64,000 bases of DNA from Owenia fusiformis (taxonomy: Eukaryota; Annelida; Polychaeta; Sabellida; Oweniidae). Location of the stretch: positions 14,801,754-14,865,753 of the forward strand of contig CAIIXF020000011.1 of NCBI GenBank assembly GCA_903813345.2, given 5' to 3'. Shown here piece by piece: positions 23,501 through 34,827 of this stretch. The translations under genes were made by a program, and so were the position numbers. Positions within the stretch are counted from its first letter, which is position 1; each line of letters starts with the position of its first letter. Below the pieces are notes generated by a model. That model was not told where the DNA came from, ran no database searches, and was given only the letters and a program-made list of their open reading frames with translations.

Positions 23501-25341
23501 GATTGTAGAATATCATGAGAATACATCTACAGCTACTGAGATGATTGCTATATTGCTTGAAGCTGATGCTGATATAAACAAAGCAGATATCTTGAGACGT
23601 ACACCTCTACACTGGGCAGCATTTATAGGTAGACCTTTGCATTTATGTTTATTATTAAAAATAAAATTGAAACTGCAGATTAAAGGAATTTTGTAATATA
23701 TTTTTTATCGCAAAAGTACTATATTGTTATTGCCTTGTGTAGGCAGTTGGGTATCACATAAATCTAGTGGCAATATAAATCCAGGAAAGTTTTTTTATAA
23801 ATCCTGTCAAGTGTCAAGATCTGAATCAGTCCGTCCATCCAGAAGATAACTTTAACACTAATCTACAGATTTTCTTCATGTTTGGTGAAAAGATGTACAT
23901 AGGTGAATAGTTTTATGCAAAAATTATTTTCAAGATGGCCACCGCTTTGAAAATGGCAGAATTTTTAAATGCAAAAAATTTATATTTTGAATAAGTAGAA
24001 GTATATTTCTCCATTGTTTTGTTTGTGTTTCAAGGTAATCTAGAGGGAGTGAAGCATCTGTCAAGATGGCCACTGAAATTCAAAATGGCCACCATTTTTC
24101 AGCATTTATATTATTCAATGTTTTGTTTGTGTTTCTAGGTAATCTAGAGGGAGTGAAGCGTCTGGTAAATGCAGGTGCTGATGTTAACATAGTGGACACA
24201 CATGAGAGAACTGCCTTACATAGAGCAGTAGAGAATACAACTGCTAACAGAAGTGATATTATAAGGTAAAACTTAAAATCAATTTCAATGTGAGAGTGGA
24301 CATTAAGATATGTGGAACAACTGAATGGGATATGCCTAATATATGTAATTACGTGTACCTCATAAATGGAAAGAGCTTTTGAAATATGACTCATGGGTGA
24401 TCTATCATATTAGAATAATAAATTACCTTTATGACCTTAAATCTTTTGCCAGAGATCTCAGTTGCTTTACAAATTTGGTCTTTTCACAAAGAACTGAAAA
24501 TCTATACATACTACTGTATATCATACATTCACTGATTTATTCACGGACTGACAGTTCTTGGTGTTACTTTTCCAATTATTTTATTTTAATGGACCAGATG
24601 TGTTTGGTTCAAGTTCATTTTCTACCACTGTATTTCTATAATGAATGTCAACTCAATGATATGTGTCTTTTCAGGTATCTAGTCAATAATGGATCTAACA
24701 TTGATGCAAAGGATATGGAAGGTTGGACTCCTCTTACTATATCTGTCATAATGGGTAACCTTGACAACATATCTGAACTCCTATCTTTAGGGTCAAATGT
24801 CAATTTGAAGGACAATTTCAAAAGACCCCTTATAATGATAGCACAGGACCCCATAAACCAACCAAAAATTGCAGAGCAGTTAATAGCAACTCGGATGATT
24901 AACCCAGATAAAGGATTTATGTATATTTTCCCAGCAAGGGATAACATTAGTAAACAGAAGGCTTGTGACATCAGTTATGATGTCATGAAGCTATTACTAA
25001 ATTACGGAGCAGACCCTCACTGTTTCGGTTCACTTGGAGGTCATGGATTTTTCCCGTCAGCATTTTACCATGCAGTTATGCATCTCGATATATCATGTGC
25101 TATGCTCCTTATAGATGCTGGTGGTGATTTGAGACTACACAATTTTGCTCATTTTCAACTCAGTGACAACAACAATAAAATGGTGTGTGATGTTAAATTT
25201 GTACTGGAGCAGAGGGGTTTAATGGAACTATGCAAGTTAGTTATAAGACAGCACATCAGTGGAAACAAAGAGAAAACTGCTTATATGTTGAATCTCCCTA
25301 TGCCTTTAGCTAAGTTTGTAGCTAATGTAGGTCCAAAGTAA
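20504..25341 (+). CDS. ankyrin-repeat SOCS-box protein A (ASB-like), 5 exons, 444 aa
   Basis: Exons: 20473-20675 (ATG at 20504), 21140-21388, 23509-23628, 24139-24265, 24675-25341. They join in phase to 444 residues. Residues 1-60 are acidic and proline-rich. At least six ankyrin repeats follow (e.g. NTPLTLAARLGHVDILKVL, RRTPLHWAAF, ERTALHRAVE), then weaker ones. The C-terminus looks like a SOCS box: a BC-box at about 404-413 (GLMELCKLVI: Leu, three residues, Cys, then hydrophobic) and a Cul5-type LPMP at 430-433. ASB proteins recruit Elongin B/C and Cullin-5 and present substrates for ubiquitination; by analogy so should this one, with unknown substrate. The start lies just after an acceptor, so the 5'UTR is spliced. 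It has a tandem paralogue at 29696-33378. Poly(A) signal at 25413. Exon 3 follows a long decoy array and exon 4 a single decoy. Confidence 0.88.
22079..23508 (+). repeat. 79-bp tandem array of ankyrin A exon 3 acceptor plus 5' exon part
   Basis: About eighteen copies precede the real exon 3 (23509-23628). Each holds TTTTCACATCTGATTGTAG, then AATATCATGAGAATACATCT and on to ATTGCTATATTG, i.e. the acceptor and first ~46 exon bases. It then breaks into TTATAATGGACTG instead of CTTGAAGCTGATG. The period is close to 79 bp, with a few shortened or lengthened units near 23340-23430. A decoy acceptor joined to exon 2 would read KYHENTSTAAEMIAILL and then TAA. Copies differ by scattered single bases, so the array is not brand new. 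Confidence 0.93.
24035..24138 (+). repeat. single duplicated acceptor of ankyrin A exon 4
   Basis: GTTTGTGTTTCAAG|GTAATCTAGAGGG at 24035 repeats GTTTGTGTTTCTAG|GTAATCTAGAGGG at 24139. The decoy keeps about 30 exon bases (to GTGAAGCATCTG) and continues in sequence (CAAGATGGCCACTG) that also precedes exon 4 in gene B. Gene B has no such second acceptor, so the duplication is younger than the gene duplication, or B lost it. Confidence 0.8.
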
Positions 25342-25412
25342 AAGTGCAATCTGATAATAGTTGTTAATGTTTATTTTTTTCATACCAATACAAAATAATT
25401 ACGTGTGAATTA

Positions 25413-25418
25413 AATAAA
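25413..25418 (+). terminator. poly(A) signal of ankyrin gene A
   Basis: AATAAA lies about 70 bases after the stop codon at 25341. The equivalent position after gene B also carries AATAAA (33439). Confidence 0.6.
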
Positions 25419-25758
25419 TGTATGATTTTGAACAAAATATGATACAGTAAGATTTAGATCTATATGACACAGAAGGTATTTCTAATCTTAGCAGTCCCAT
25501 AGCCAGATTTGAGCGAGCCAAAAACAGCAAAAGTCTCTTTAAAAATAATGCAGTTTCTTTCAATATTTTGAGCATTTCTCAAGTGATTTTGGGCCAACCT
25601 TGTCGAATTTGAACATCCCTTGGAATTTTTATAGTTCTCATTTTGTTGTAAAAATGGAATGATATGATGTAAGCCTATTAAGGGAGACTCTTGTATGACA
25701 AATTCAATCTGAGCAAAGTTCAGCAAACATTATGTTGAGATCATATATATTTTAACTA

Positions 25759-26183
25759 CAGGGTTTTTCATATGTGTGCACCCTCCTCTACTCTTACATG
25801 TACCATTGCAACCCTTTAATGTTATATATCATTTTGTTCCTTATGGAAAGTCACATGAGATTGCAGTTTCAAAATCCAGGGATGTCCCTGAATAAAGATA
25901 CAATACATCAAAGTATGTGGGTACAGGATCAGTTAGAGGGCAAGGAACCATAGTACTACCTTTATTACTAAAAATGAGCAGACAAAATGAACAAACCATT
26001 TAGTGAATCCAAAGATTCATAAAAATGCTTATAAATGACCTCATACCCACATACTTTGGTGTATTGCATCATTTTTCAGGGACAACAGTTTGTTATGGAA
26101 TTTTGCAATCCTATTTAACTTTCCATAAATGACATATAACATGGTATGGTGGCAATGCTACATGTATGAGTTTAAACATCCTG
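25759..26183. mobile_element. 425-bp fold-back DNA element with TA target duplication
   Basis: Starts CAGGGTTTTTCATATG, ends AAACATCCTG, flanked by TA on both sides. The arms are about 160 bases long and imperfect. Shared inverted blocks include ATTGCA/TGCAAT and CAAAGTATGTGGGTA against TACCCACATACTTTG near the centre. No transposase. A Tc1/mariner-type non-autonomous element fits the TA duplication. Confidence 0.75.
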
Positions 26184-27411
26184 TATAATAATCTGAAATA
26201 ATAGTGATAATTAATTATTTGAGCTTTAAGATGATAGACGACCCTATATTCAGAATCCAAATAAGTAATTGTAAACAGTCTTATAAAACTTGACCATTAT
26301 ACATATACCAGCATGTTAAAACATGCATTTCATGATTGGATGTTATTAGCTTGTAACGTATGAATTATTACGGATTATTACAGTCACCCACAAACATAAG
26401 TGTACATATCAGGAATATTTACAAGCCCAAATCTTGAATGAAACAAAAGAAACAGAAGACAATGTAAGTATCCCCTTTAAAATAGGGGTGTTTTAGGGGG
26501 TAATCAGTTATTTCTCTTTAAATTTTATTTTCATATTTATTTGATAAACTGCAGTCTGTTTCTATAATAGTCTAAAATAAAGTAGAATATAAATATACGC
26601 ATGGTGATAAGAAGTGGAAAAATCAATTAGAAAGCAAAGATATGATGATGATGATGATGGAACAAAATTATATGCAATTAGTTATTATATTTTTTCTTAA
26701 AAAATGATATAGCGATGGGCATATAGGATTGCTAATCTCCAACAAAATTTTCAAGCCCAAGTCTGAAATGAAACATAAGTTTCGCAAGATTTAAAATAGG
26801 GTGTTTTAGGGGCTAATCAATAGACTAGATGCGAGTAGAAATAATCTTGATTTACGTCATTAAATATTGAAAATCCAGTCAAAGTGATGTCATATTTGAA
26901 ATCTGCATGTAAAAGTACATCCAGAAACATGGTTTCGAAAATCTTCTATCAACTTTGAAAATTTAATTTTTTTTTTGAAAATGTGACTTCTTGTTCGGGT
27001 TGATTTCCCATAGACCCCATGTTACAAAATCACAAAAAAAGTGAATTATCTTCTCTTGTATTGGACAGATAACATTTTCTTTTACTGGACATATTTTAAT
27101 TTGCATAACTAAGGGATGAAAATTGAACCACGCAAATAGATGTAATTTAAGTTAAAGGGAACTTTCTACTATACTTGCCATGCTATCTGACCCGAACGAG
27201 CCACCTGGTGGTGAATCTGGTAACTACCTACCCGCATCTGCGTTATTATTATTATTCAAATTTTATTTATTTTATAAGAATTCTAGTCTGTTTCCCTCTG
27301 GTATATGTGCTTAAATATATTTATATTGACATATGTTCTTGTGACAGGTTCATAATCTATTTTAAAACCCTGTTAGGATATTTAGGTAGCTAATTTCAGA
27401 CCCTGCTTGGA

Positions 27412-28407
27412 CAGTGGAGGCGATTAGGTCGTTTAACGTTTATTCCGACAATCAACGTCATTGTGCGTTAATTGCCAGGTATCTGTTAATTGACGTACTT
27501 CAAATTCAAATTGATTTAGGCGTTATTTTCGTTGCATTTCATTTCAGAAAAATACTTTTTTGGTGATATTTACATACAGGTATTGTAAGCTTAATTTTTT
27601 TATTATTTAGCATACAGAAGAACATGACTTTACTTCTTTCTGTTTCAACCAGGTTTTTAGACACAGAAACACAATAGTATAATCATTTGAACAACTGACG
27701 ACCGAATATCAGGATTGCTTATTTTGCGGTAAACACCCACGAGGGAGGCATCTTGGACATGTTTATTACAAATTGGGCAACATGTTTTTACTTTTATTCG
27801 AAGTATTGGATAAATATCTTCAACTTCCATTTCTATGATGCAATTTTTTTTTATAATAATAATTTTTTTTTTTTTTTAATAATATTTTTTTTAAGCAATA
27901 ATGAAGACGTTGTCGAAATATGGAGTCGCATCTCCGTTAAAAAGTCGCAATGACTCTATTGCTCATTGCTTCGCCAATGAATTTCAATTACAGACAAATA
28001 GTGTTGGTATATTTTATTGACGAAATTAAATACAACATTTTGAATGTTTCATCCTAGAACGGGCCCGTATTTCCGATATATCCGCATGAGTGCATCTGAC
28101 TAAAATAAAGTCCATTTCAGAATTTTAACGAAATATCACAATTAGAACAAAAAAATATGTTCTTCATATTTATAATGACAAGAACATCTTTTTCCATGTC
28201 CTTGAACAATTTTATTGATTGTTTCTTTACATTTAATATGAAATATAAATTTTAAATTAGTAATTGCTGAATATACGCCCGGGAATATACGTAACAATGC
28301 GAGTCGGATCCAATATTCACAACTTATGCTAATGATATGAAGGTTAAAAGTCAGTAGGTCAGACTATTAATAATTAACGTTAAATGACCTAATCGTCATC
28401 TCCACTG
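27412..28407. mobile_element. 996-bp non-autonomous DNA transposon with 5-bp target duplication
   Basis: Left end CAGTGGAGGCGATTAGGTCG, right end (reverse complement) CAGTGGAGATGACGATTAGG; the inverted similarity continues through TTTAACGTT. Flanks are TTGGA at 27407-27411 and TTGGA at 28408-28412. The longest frame inside is about 66 residues without a recognisable motif, so it cannot move by itself. I could not assign the superfamily. A 5-bp duplication excludes Tc1/mariner (TA) and piggyBac (TTAA). Confidence 0.85.
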
Positions 28408-28724
28408 TTGGAGAGCAATTTTAAGCTTCAGTGAACTGTGAATGAAGCTATTTTAATCACTTTTGAATTGTGTTAGCCCAGGTATTGAAACTGTCAAGAC
28501 AAGGTAAATATTTCTCCATATTTTCAAGATAACTGTAATATATTTTATAGATAGCTAGATACTTGTATTATCTCAAAGAACTATTTTTAAGCTTCATTTT
28601 GATATAAAATATTTTAATATTGAAACTGTAATTTTGGAAATATTAGATAGTTTATGGATCAATTTAACCACTGACAAATTGATATTTTATGCAGTCATTT
28701 AAGTCAATTAATTGTTAAGATTGT

Positions 28725-28870
28725 TTAGGTGATTTAGATCATTTTCGTGATTTAGATCATTTTGATCATTTATGTCATTAGATCATTTTGATCATTTATG
28801 TCATTTAGATCATTATGTCATTTAGATCATTTATGTCATTTAGATCATCTATGCCATTTAGATCATTTTG
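28725..28870. repeat. GATCATTT-type minisatellite
   Basis: Units of about 17 bp (TTTAGATCATTTATGTCA and variants) repeated some eight times upstream of ankyrin gene B. Intergenic, no coding potential. Confidence 0.7.
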
Positions 28871-29695
28871 ATCATTTGGTTAGTAGTCAGTTAAGGTCAT
28901 TTTATACAGATTGATAATTAGACTTTTTCTATATTCATTACAACATTAAGGAAGTTGAACACTGATAGGAATGAACCTGTCAAGAAGCACTATTGGTTGA
29001 ATTAGATTTTATATCATAATAAACGTGTTTATTAATTTTAGAGGTTTTGTATGTTATATGTTATGAATGTATAATTCCCACGGATCACATTCTTCTCAAA
29101 CGTTTTGTATGGTAAGTATAGACATACATATATAAGGTCATTAAAATGGTATAATTTTTCAACCACATCAAAGACGTGATAATGAAATGTTTCATGTTTA
29201 AACCTTCTTTATTACTCAATTTCATATTATATTAATTATGTTACAAGTTGCTATATGTATTTATTAGGATGCTCACCTTTCTATGGGATCTTATTCATTC
29301 TATTGGCCATTCTATTTTTATGCGAAGACATTTGCTTTATTCTCTGATTTCGAGACGACATTTTTGCATTTCTTATAACTTCTGGAATTTTATAAGCATG
29401 ACAAAATAATTGGAATCTACATGTATATTATGAATGTATGAATATACAAATTGCTGAATCATATTTTTCTTTTGGATGTTTTGTTGTATGCGAACATGAG
29501 GCTCAATTAATATTCTCGAGCCACTATCTTTGTGTGGAACTAGTTAGGCCTATTGAGTTAAGACAAAATTAAGCATGTTTCTTCTGACTCCCTGTTTTGT
29601 TACTTCCTGCTAACTACATTGAGACCTTAATTGTCTTTTGCATTGTTTTGTATTCCACCTCAAGCCTACCTATCTTATACTTGTTAGCGTGGACC

Positions 29696-32600
29696 ATGTC
29701 ATGTTCAGAAAACCATACTTTAGATGAAGTAGAGAATAAGGAGGATGATAATGAAGTTCCTGTACCTGATGAAAGCTTTGTGGCAGGAGGCAGTATCCCA
29801 CCACTACCTCTTAGCGAACCGCCAATATCCACAAACCATCCACATAAAGCTACGGGTGAAGGTGATTATACATTCTATTTTCTTAAACCTCACTGAGGCA
29901 GCTACGCAAAAGAATCAATGTAGTTTATTTTAAAGCATATACAGCCTTACTAAACACCAAAGAAGTATGCATTCTTTTTGCGTTTTTTTGAAGAAATTGA
30001 CACTGGCAAGCTATCTAAAACCAATGTGGGACATTGACATAAGACGATTGACTGTCACGTGCAGTGCACTAAAACTGAAATAATTTTACCTTATTCACTC
30101 CATTCAATAATTGAATATTGTTTATTGTTAACACAAAAGAAATCAAATTTTTAACTGTACCTGGCCAGTTACACTCACTCACTTTTCAATACATTTACCT
30201 CATAGTCAATACAAAAGAAATCAAATTTTTCTAGAATTGGATCATGTACCATTTACCTTTCATAAGAGTCGATGTTTGGTTAAAGTTAGGTAAACCATTG
30301 GTACTTGTTTTCAGGGGAACTAATGGCCTCAGGGTAAGGCCCTCAGCTATTATTTATCCTAAAATCCAATACTCATAGTTTATCCCTAACACAAAGTTAT
30401 ATTTTGTCTTGTTCACTATATAGATATGTATTTTGTTTAAATCAGTCTATGTAGGACAGTTCATGATACTTGGGCATTGAAGTACATTTGTGCATTACAA
30501 AAACATTGCTTTGACATTATTTAATTTTATGATTTAAGCCTTGGACTCAGTGTTTTGTTTGCTGAATCATACCATGAAGGTGTTGTTATTGTACCAAAAG
30601 CAAGATTAAAATGGCCAAGGTTTAAGCCATATAATAACAATTTCATCCCTTGATCCCAAAAATATATGTGTATATGAAACATATCGCCATGTGTGTCTTT
30701 TCAGTCCATGAGAGTTTTAACTATTTTCAGCCCCAATTGGAAGAATCGAGAGAGAATTCAATCTTCACAAGAGTATAAATTGTGGTGACATCACAGAAGT
30801 GAAAAAGCTTGTGGTGCAAGACATCAACATTAACTACGAACTCTATTATAACACCCCTTTGACCTTGGCAGCCAGGTTAGGTCATGTTGACATTCTGAAA
30901 GTCCTCATTGAAGCAGATGCTGATGTTGATAAAGCTGGGTGTGCATATAAACAATGTACTCCATTAATATACGCTGCAAGTAAGTGTGCTTTATAATATG
31001 ATTTCTTTTTATGTAGTTATAAAATGACATGGCAGTGTGTTTCTATATCGAGATTCTTCGAGAAAAGACACATGAATCTAGGCTTTTGCTCGTTCACATC
31101 CGGGCAAGTCGCGAAACCTCATCTACAATTCGCCTCCGACCCAATCAGAAGTTTCCAATTTGAATGACATTGCATATTAATTCTTAAGTCTCGGAACATA
31201 TATTTATATATACGTCAATAACTTGGGATGACCCAATGCTAAGCCTACCCCCCTGAATGTGTTTTGAAAATTCAACCCCACATTTATGGGTTATCTAATA
31301 TCAGCCTATTTAGCACTCAACAACTTTTGACATCCCACAGAGAAGCCCCTGAGTCATGCTGTCACTACCCCCCCCCCCCACAGAGAACTAGTATTTACAT
31401 ATAAGATTTGTATCCTTAATAATGTGTATACACATTAAAAACGATACAAATCATATGCAAATCGTTCACTGCAACTTAGAATATCATGAAAATACATATA
31501 CACTCTACAGCTGCTGAGATGATTTTTGTATTGTTATAATGGACTGTTTTCACATCTGATTGTAGAATATTACGAGAATACATCTACAGCTGCTGAGATG
31601 ATTAGTATATGCATTGCAACAATGGAATATTTTTACATCTGATTGTAGAATATCATTAGAATACATCTACAGCTGCATAGATGATTGCTATATTGCTATA
31701 ATGGAATGTTTCCACATCTGATTCTAGAATATCATGACGATATATCTTCTGCTGCTGAGATGATTGCTATATTGCTATAATAGAGTGTTTTCACATCTGA
31801 TTGTAGAATATCATGAGAATATATCTTCTGCTGCTGAGATGATTGCTATATTGCTTGAAGCTGGCGCTGATGTAAACAAAGCAGATATCTTGAGACATCG
31901 TACACCTCTTCACTGGGCAGCATTTATAGGTAGTGTGTCTATTCTATTTAAAATAAACTTGAAACTGCCCAATTAAGGAATACTATGCTATATTTTTCAT
32001 TCTATGTACAAAATGTATATGCATCTTTTAGGTGGTGACATAAAAATTGACGTCATTCTTCGTAAAAGAACGTAGTCTTTCATAACTCAAATACCAGTTG
32101 ACTGATTTAATTGAAATTTTATGTGACAATGCCTCGAGACAAAGGAGCTTTGCTCAAGGAAACATTGTCAAGATGGCCACTGAAATTCAAAATGGCCACC
32201 ATTTTTCGACATTTATATTATTCAATGTTTTCTTTGTGTTTCTAGGTAATCTAGAGGGAGTGAAGCATCTGGTAAATGCTGGTGCAGATGTTAACACAAT
32301 GGACACACATGAGAGAACTGCCTTACATAGAGCTGTAGAGAATACAACTGCTAACAGGAGTGATATTATAAGGTGAAATAATATCATGTGATGAAGCATA
32401 TCAAAATATATGGAAATGAATAGAGTAAGACTATATAAATCTGGAGTAGAAATAATCCTGTTTTACGACGAAGGTCTCTTCTGTTTTTATGTCACCACCA
32501 AAAGTGGTGACATATTGTTATGGTCTCCGTTTTTTTGCGACGGTGGTTGGTGGTTGGAGGTTGGCATCCGGCGGTTGGTGGTTGGAGGTTGGCGTCCTGC

Positions 32601-33378
32601 GTCTGTAACAATTTCTTACAACTTCCTATAACTTAACAAATACTGTTTAGACTGACTTCAATTTTTTTTCCTATTATGACATACAGCTCAATGTTTGTTT
32701 ATATTTTTCAGGTATCTAGTCAATAATGGATCTAACATTGATGCTAAAGATGTGGATGGTTGGACTCCCCTTACTATATCTGTCATAATGGGTAACCTTG
32801 ACAACATATCTGAACTCCTATCTTTAGGGTCAAAGGTCAATTTGAAGGACAATTTCAAAAGACCCCTTATAATGATAGCACAGGACCCCATGAATCAAGC
32901 AGTAATTGCAGCACAGTTAATTGCTAATCGGATGATTAACCCAGATAAAGGATTCAGGTATATTTATCCAGCGAGGGATAACATAAGTAAACAAAAAGCT
33001 TGTGACATCAGTTATGATGTCATGATGCTGTTACTAAATTACGGAGCAGACCCGCACTGTTTCGGTTCACACATAAGTCATGGATATTTCCCGTCAGCGT
33101 TTTACCATGCAGTAATGCATCTCGATATATCGTGTGCTATGCTCCTTATAGACGCTGGTGGTGATTTGAGACTACACAATTTTGCTCATTTTCAACTCGG
33201 TGACAACAACAATAAAATGGTGTGTGATGTTAAATTTGTACTGGAGCAGAGGGGTTTAATGGAACTATGCAAGTTGGTTATAAGACAGCACATCAGTGGG
33301 AACAAAGAGAAAACTGCTTATATGTTGAATCTTCCTATGCCTTTGGCTAAGTTTGTGGCTAATATAGGTCCAAAGTAA
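29696..33378 (+). CDS. ankyrin-repeat SOCS-box protein B (ASB-like), 5 exons, 443 aa
   Basis: Exons: 29665-29861 (ATG at 29696), 30731-30979, 31807-31929, 32246-32372, 32712-33378, in phase throughout. This is a tandem paralogue of gene A with identical exon borders and phases; exons 2 and 5 differ at only scattered residues. Differences include a shorter and divergent N-terminal region (MSCSENHTLDEVENKEDDNE), an extra His in exon 3 (ILRHRTPLHW) and several changes around residues 300-350. The ankyrin repeats, the BC-box (LMELCKLVI) and LPMP of the SOCS box are all kept, so both copies look functional as Cullin-5 receptors. Some intron sequence is also shared (e.g. AAAATGGCCAAGGTTT before exon 2), so the duplication took in whole genes, roughly 20448-25490 and 29642-33545. 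AATAAA follows at 33439. Exon 3 has its own decoy array. Confidence 0.88.
31480..31806 (+). repeat. short tandem array of ankyrin B exon 3 acceptor
   Basis: Four decoy copies (starting near 31480, 31567, 31648 and 31727) precede the real exon 3 at 31807, with a period of about 80 bp. The nearest decoy shares gene-B-specific bases with the true exon (ATATCTTCTGCTGCTGAG), whereas the distal ones keep the ACATCTACAGCTGC form. The youngest copy therefore came from gene B's own exon after the gene duplication. Confidence 0.88.
32486..32600. repeat. partial ATGTCACCAC-family element with GGTTGG repeats
   Basis: TTTATGTCACCACC and AAGTGGTGACATA form a short palindrome, followed by a GGTGGTTGGAGGTTGGC direct repeat. 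Similar ends occur at 10229-10348 and 56035-56200. It lies in intron 4 of ankyrin gene B and is absent from gene A. Confidence 0.5.
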
Positions 33379-33438
33379 AAGTGCAATTTGATGTTTGTTA
33401 TTAAATTATTTTATATCAATACAAAATATTTATGTGCG

Positions 33439-33444
33439 AATAAA
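33439..33444 (+). terminator. poly(A) signal of ankyrin gene B
   Basis: AATAAA lies about 60 bases after the stop codon, at the same relative place as in gene A. Confidence 0.6.
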
Positions 33445-34176
33445 TCAATTTATAATTTTGAACACAACAATAAAATAAGAAAAAAAAATACTGTAAGATT
33501 TAGATTCATGTACTATATTGCACAGAAGGTATTTTTACTCTGAGCATAGATCTCCTCAAGTACTATAATATCTTGTATTCTAAAATCCTCTCCTTGTATT
33601 CTACTTGTTTAATATTTATAATTGAATTGGTATTCAACTGTATCCACCTAAACACCATCCAATATTTACTTTATCCAAAAGTGAAATGTACAACATCTTT
33701 TAGGAAAAGAAATTGATCTCTCATTTAAAGGGGCAACAAGGATTGTAGAGAGAAAATTCTAAAAAAATTATTTTTTCTGAGCTGTCAGGGCAACATTTGG
33801 CTTAACATCTTCTTTGACATACTTTTTTCTATCAATTTCAATATTAAGAAGTGTAAATTCAGTTCAAAGCTTCTATAAAGGGAGTCCCACTTATAGATTT
33901 TTAAGATCCACAGACTTTTCAAGTGGAATATCAGCTGAAATAATGTTCATCCTGGGGGTTTCTTTGTAGATCATAAAAATATATGTTAGTCTGGATGAAA
34001 TTTCTAAACTTAAATATATTTTGACACTGGTCCATGATCGTGGAAAATGACTAGTGTTAGGATATATAAAATATGAGACGTAAATTTGTAATCAGTCTGA
34101 TCAATATCTTAAGATTATTTACAAAGCTTTCACCAGATCCTATTTTGATGAGAAACAGAATATACAGGGTACTATA

Positions 34177-34246
34177 CAAGGTGTCCATAAAGTTTCATTA
34201 CTATAACAATACAAAGTCTGTGTAATGAGACTTTTTGGCCACCGTG
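34177..34246. repeat. 70-bp mariner-type mini-MITE
   Basis: CAAGGTGTCCATAAAGTTTC and the inverted right end CACGGTGGCCAAAAAGTCTC pair, with TA on both sides. It is essentially two terminal repeats back to back. Confidence 0.65.
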
Positions 34247-34710
34247 TATTTCAGAATTGACTTTAGAATTTGAAGCTTATTGTGGTAGTATTAGTTTATT
34301 CAAAATGAATTATACATATTAAGTAGATTGTATTTTCTCATATGACTAACAAAGATACAGCCATCTTTACCCCATGCAAGATATTGCCATCTTTCATCCT
34401 AAAAAGTCACACGTGCAAGATGAGATTTACTTGTGACATCACTAGTCTATAAACATCAACAACATAGCAATGGATACACCGTTACTATGAGTATCCATGC
34501 TCATTCTACAATCCTAAGCTGGGACGTCATAACAATGGAGCTTTGTTGCCTCATGTATCCATGTATTTTCTACAATATTGTTATGACGTCATAACAATTG
34601 AAATATGAAGTTCCATTAATCTGAAGCTATTTTTCACCCAGTTTTATCATAAAAACGTGAAAATAAAGCATAATACAGAGTCATATGAGAAAAACTTTCT
34701 CATGTCCTCG

Positions 34711-34827
34711 TACCTGTGCAATATCGTCCATTCTTGACTCGCTTTGATAATATTTCTTTATCTCGTCTGCGACTCGATAAAGAAGAATTATCAAAGCTCA
34801 TCAAGAATGGACGATCTTGCACAGGTA
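34711..34827. repeat. long hairpin, ~50-base arms
   Basis: TACCTGTGCAATATCGTCCA at the left matches the reverse complement of TGGACGATCTTGCACAGGTA at the right. The pairing continues through TTCTTGA and CTTTGATAAT to a short centre near 34768. Intergenic, no coding capacity. Confidence 0.75.

Larger units (their letters stand above)
25419..29664. other. spacer between the two ankyrin paralogues
   Basis: No gene recognised. It holds a fragment of the CCATAGCCAGG family (25495-25625), a fold-back element (25759-26183), two related blocks around 26430 and 26750 (AAGCCCAA..GTTTTAGGGG), a 996-bp inverted-repeat element (27412-28407) and a GATCATTT-type satellite (28725-28870). An untranslated first exon of gene B should lie here, probably between 28400 and 29660; I cannot place it. 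Confidence 0.6.

Noticed and set aside
22079-23508. Regular 79-bp array that could be taken for a CRISPR or a centromeric satellite
   Set aside because: The units carry the acceptor and start of the neighbouring exon, have no unique spacers, and lie inside a spliced animal gene.
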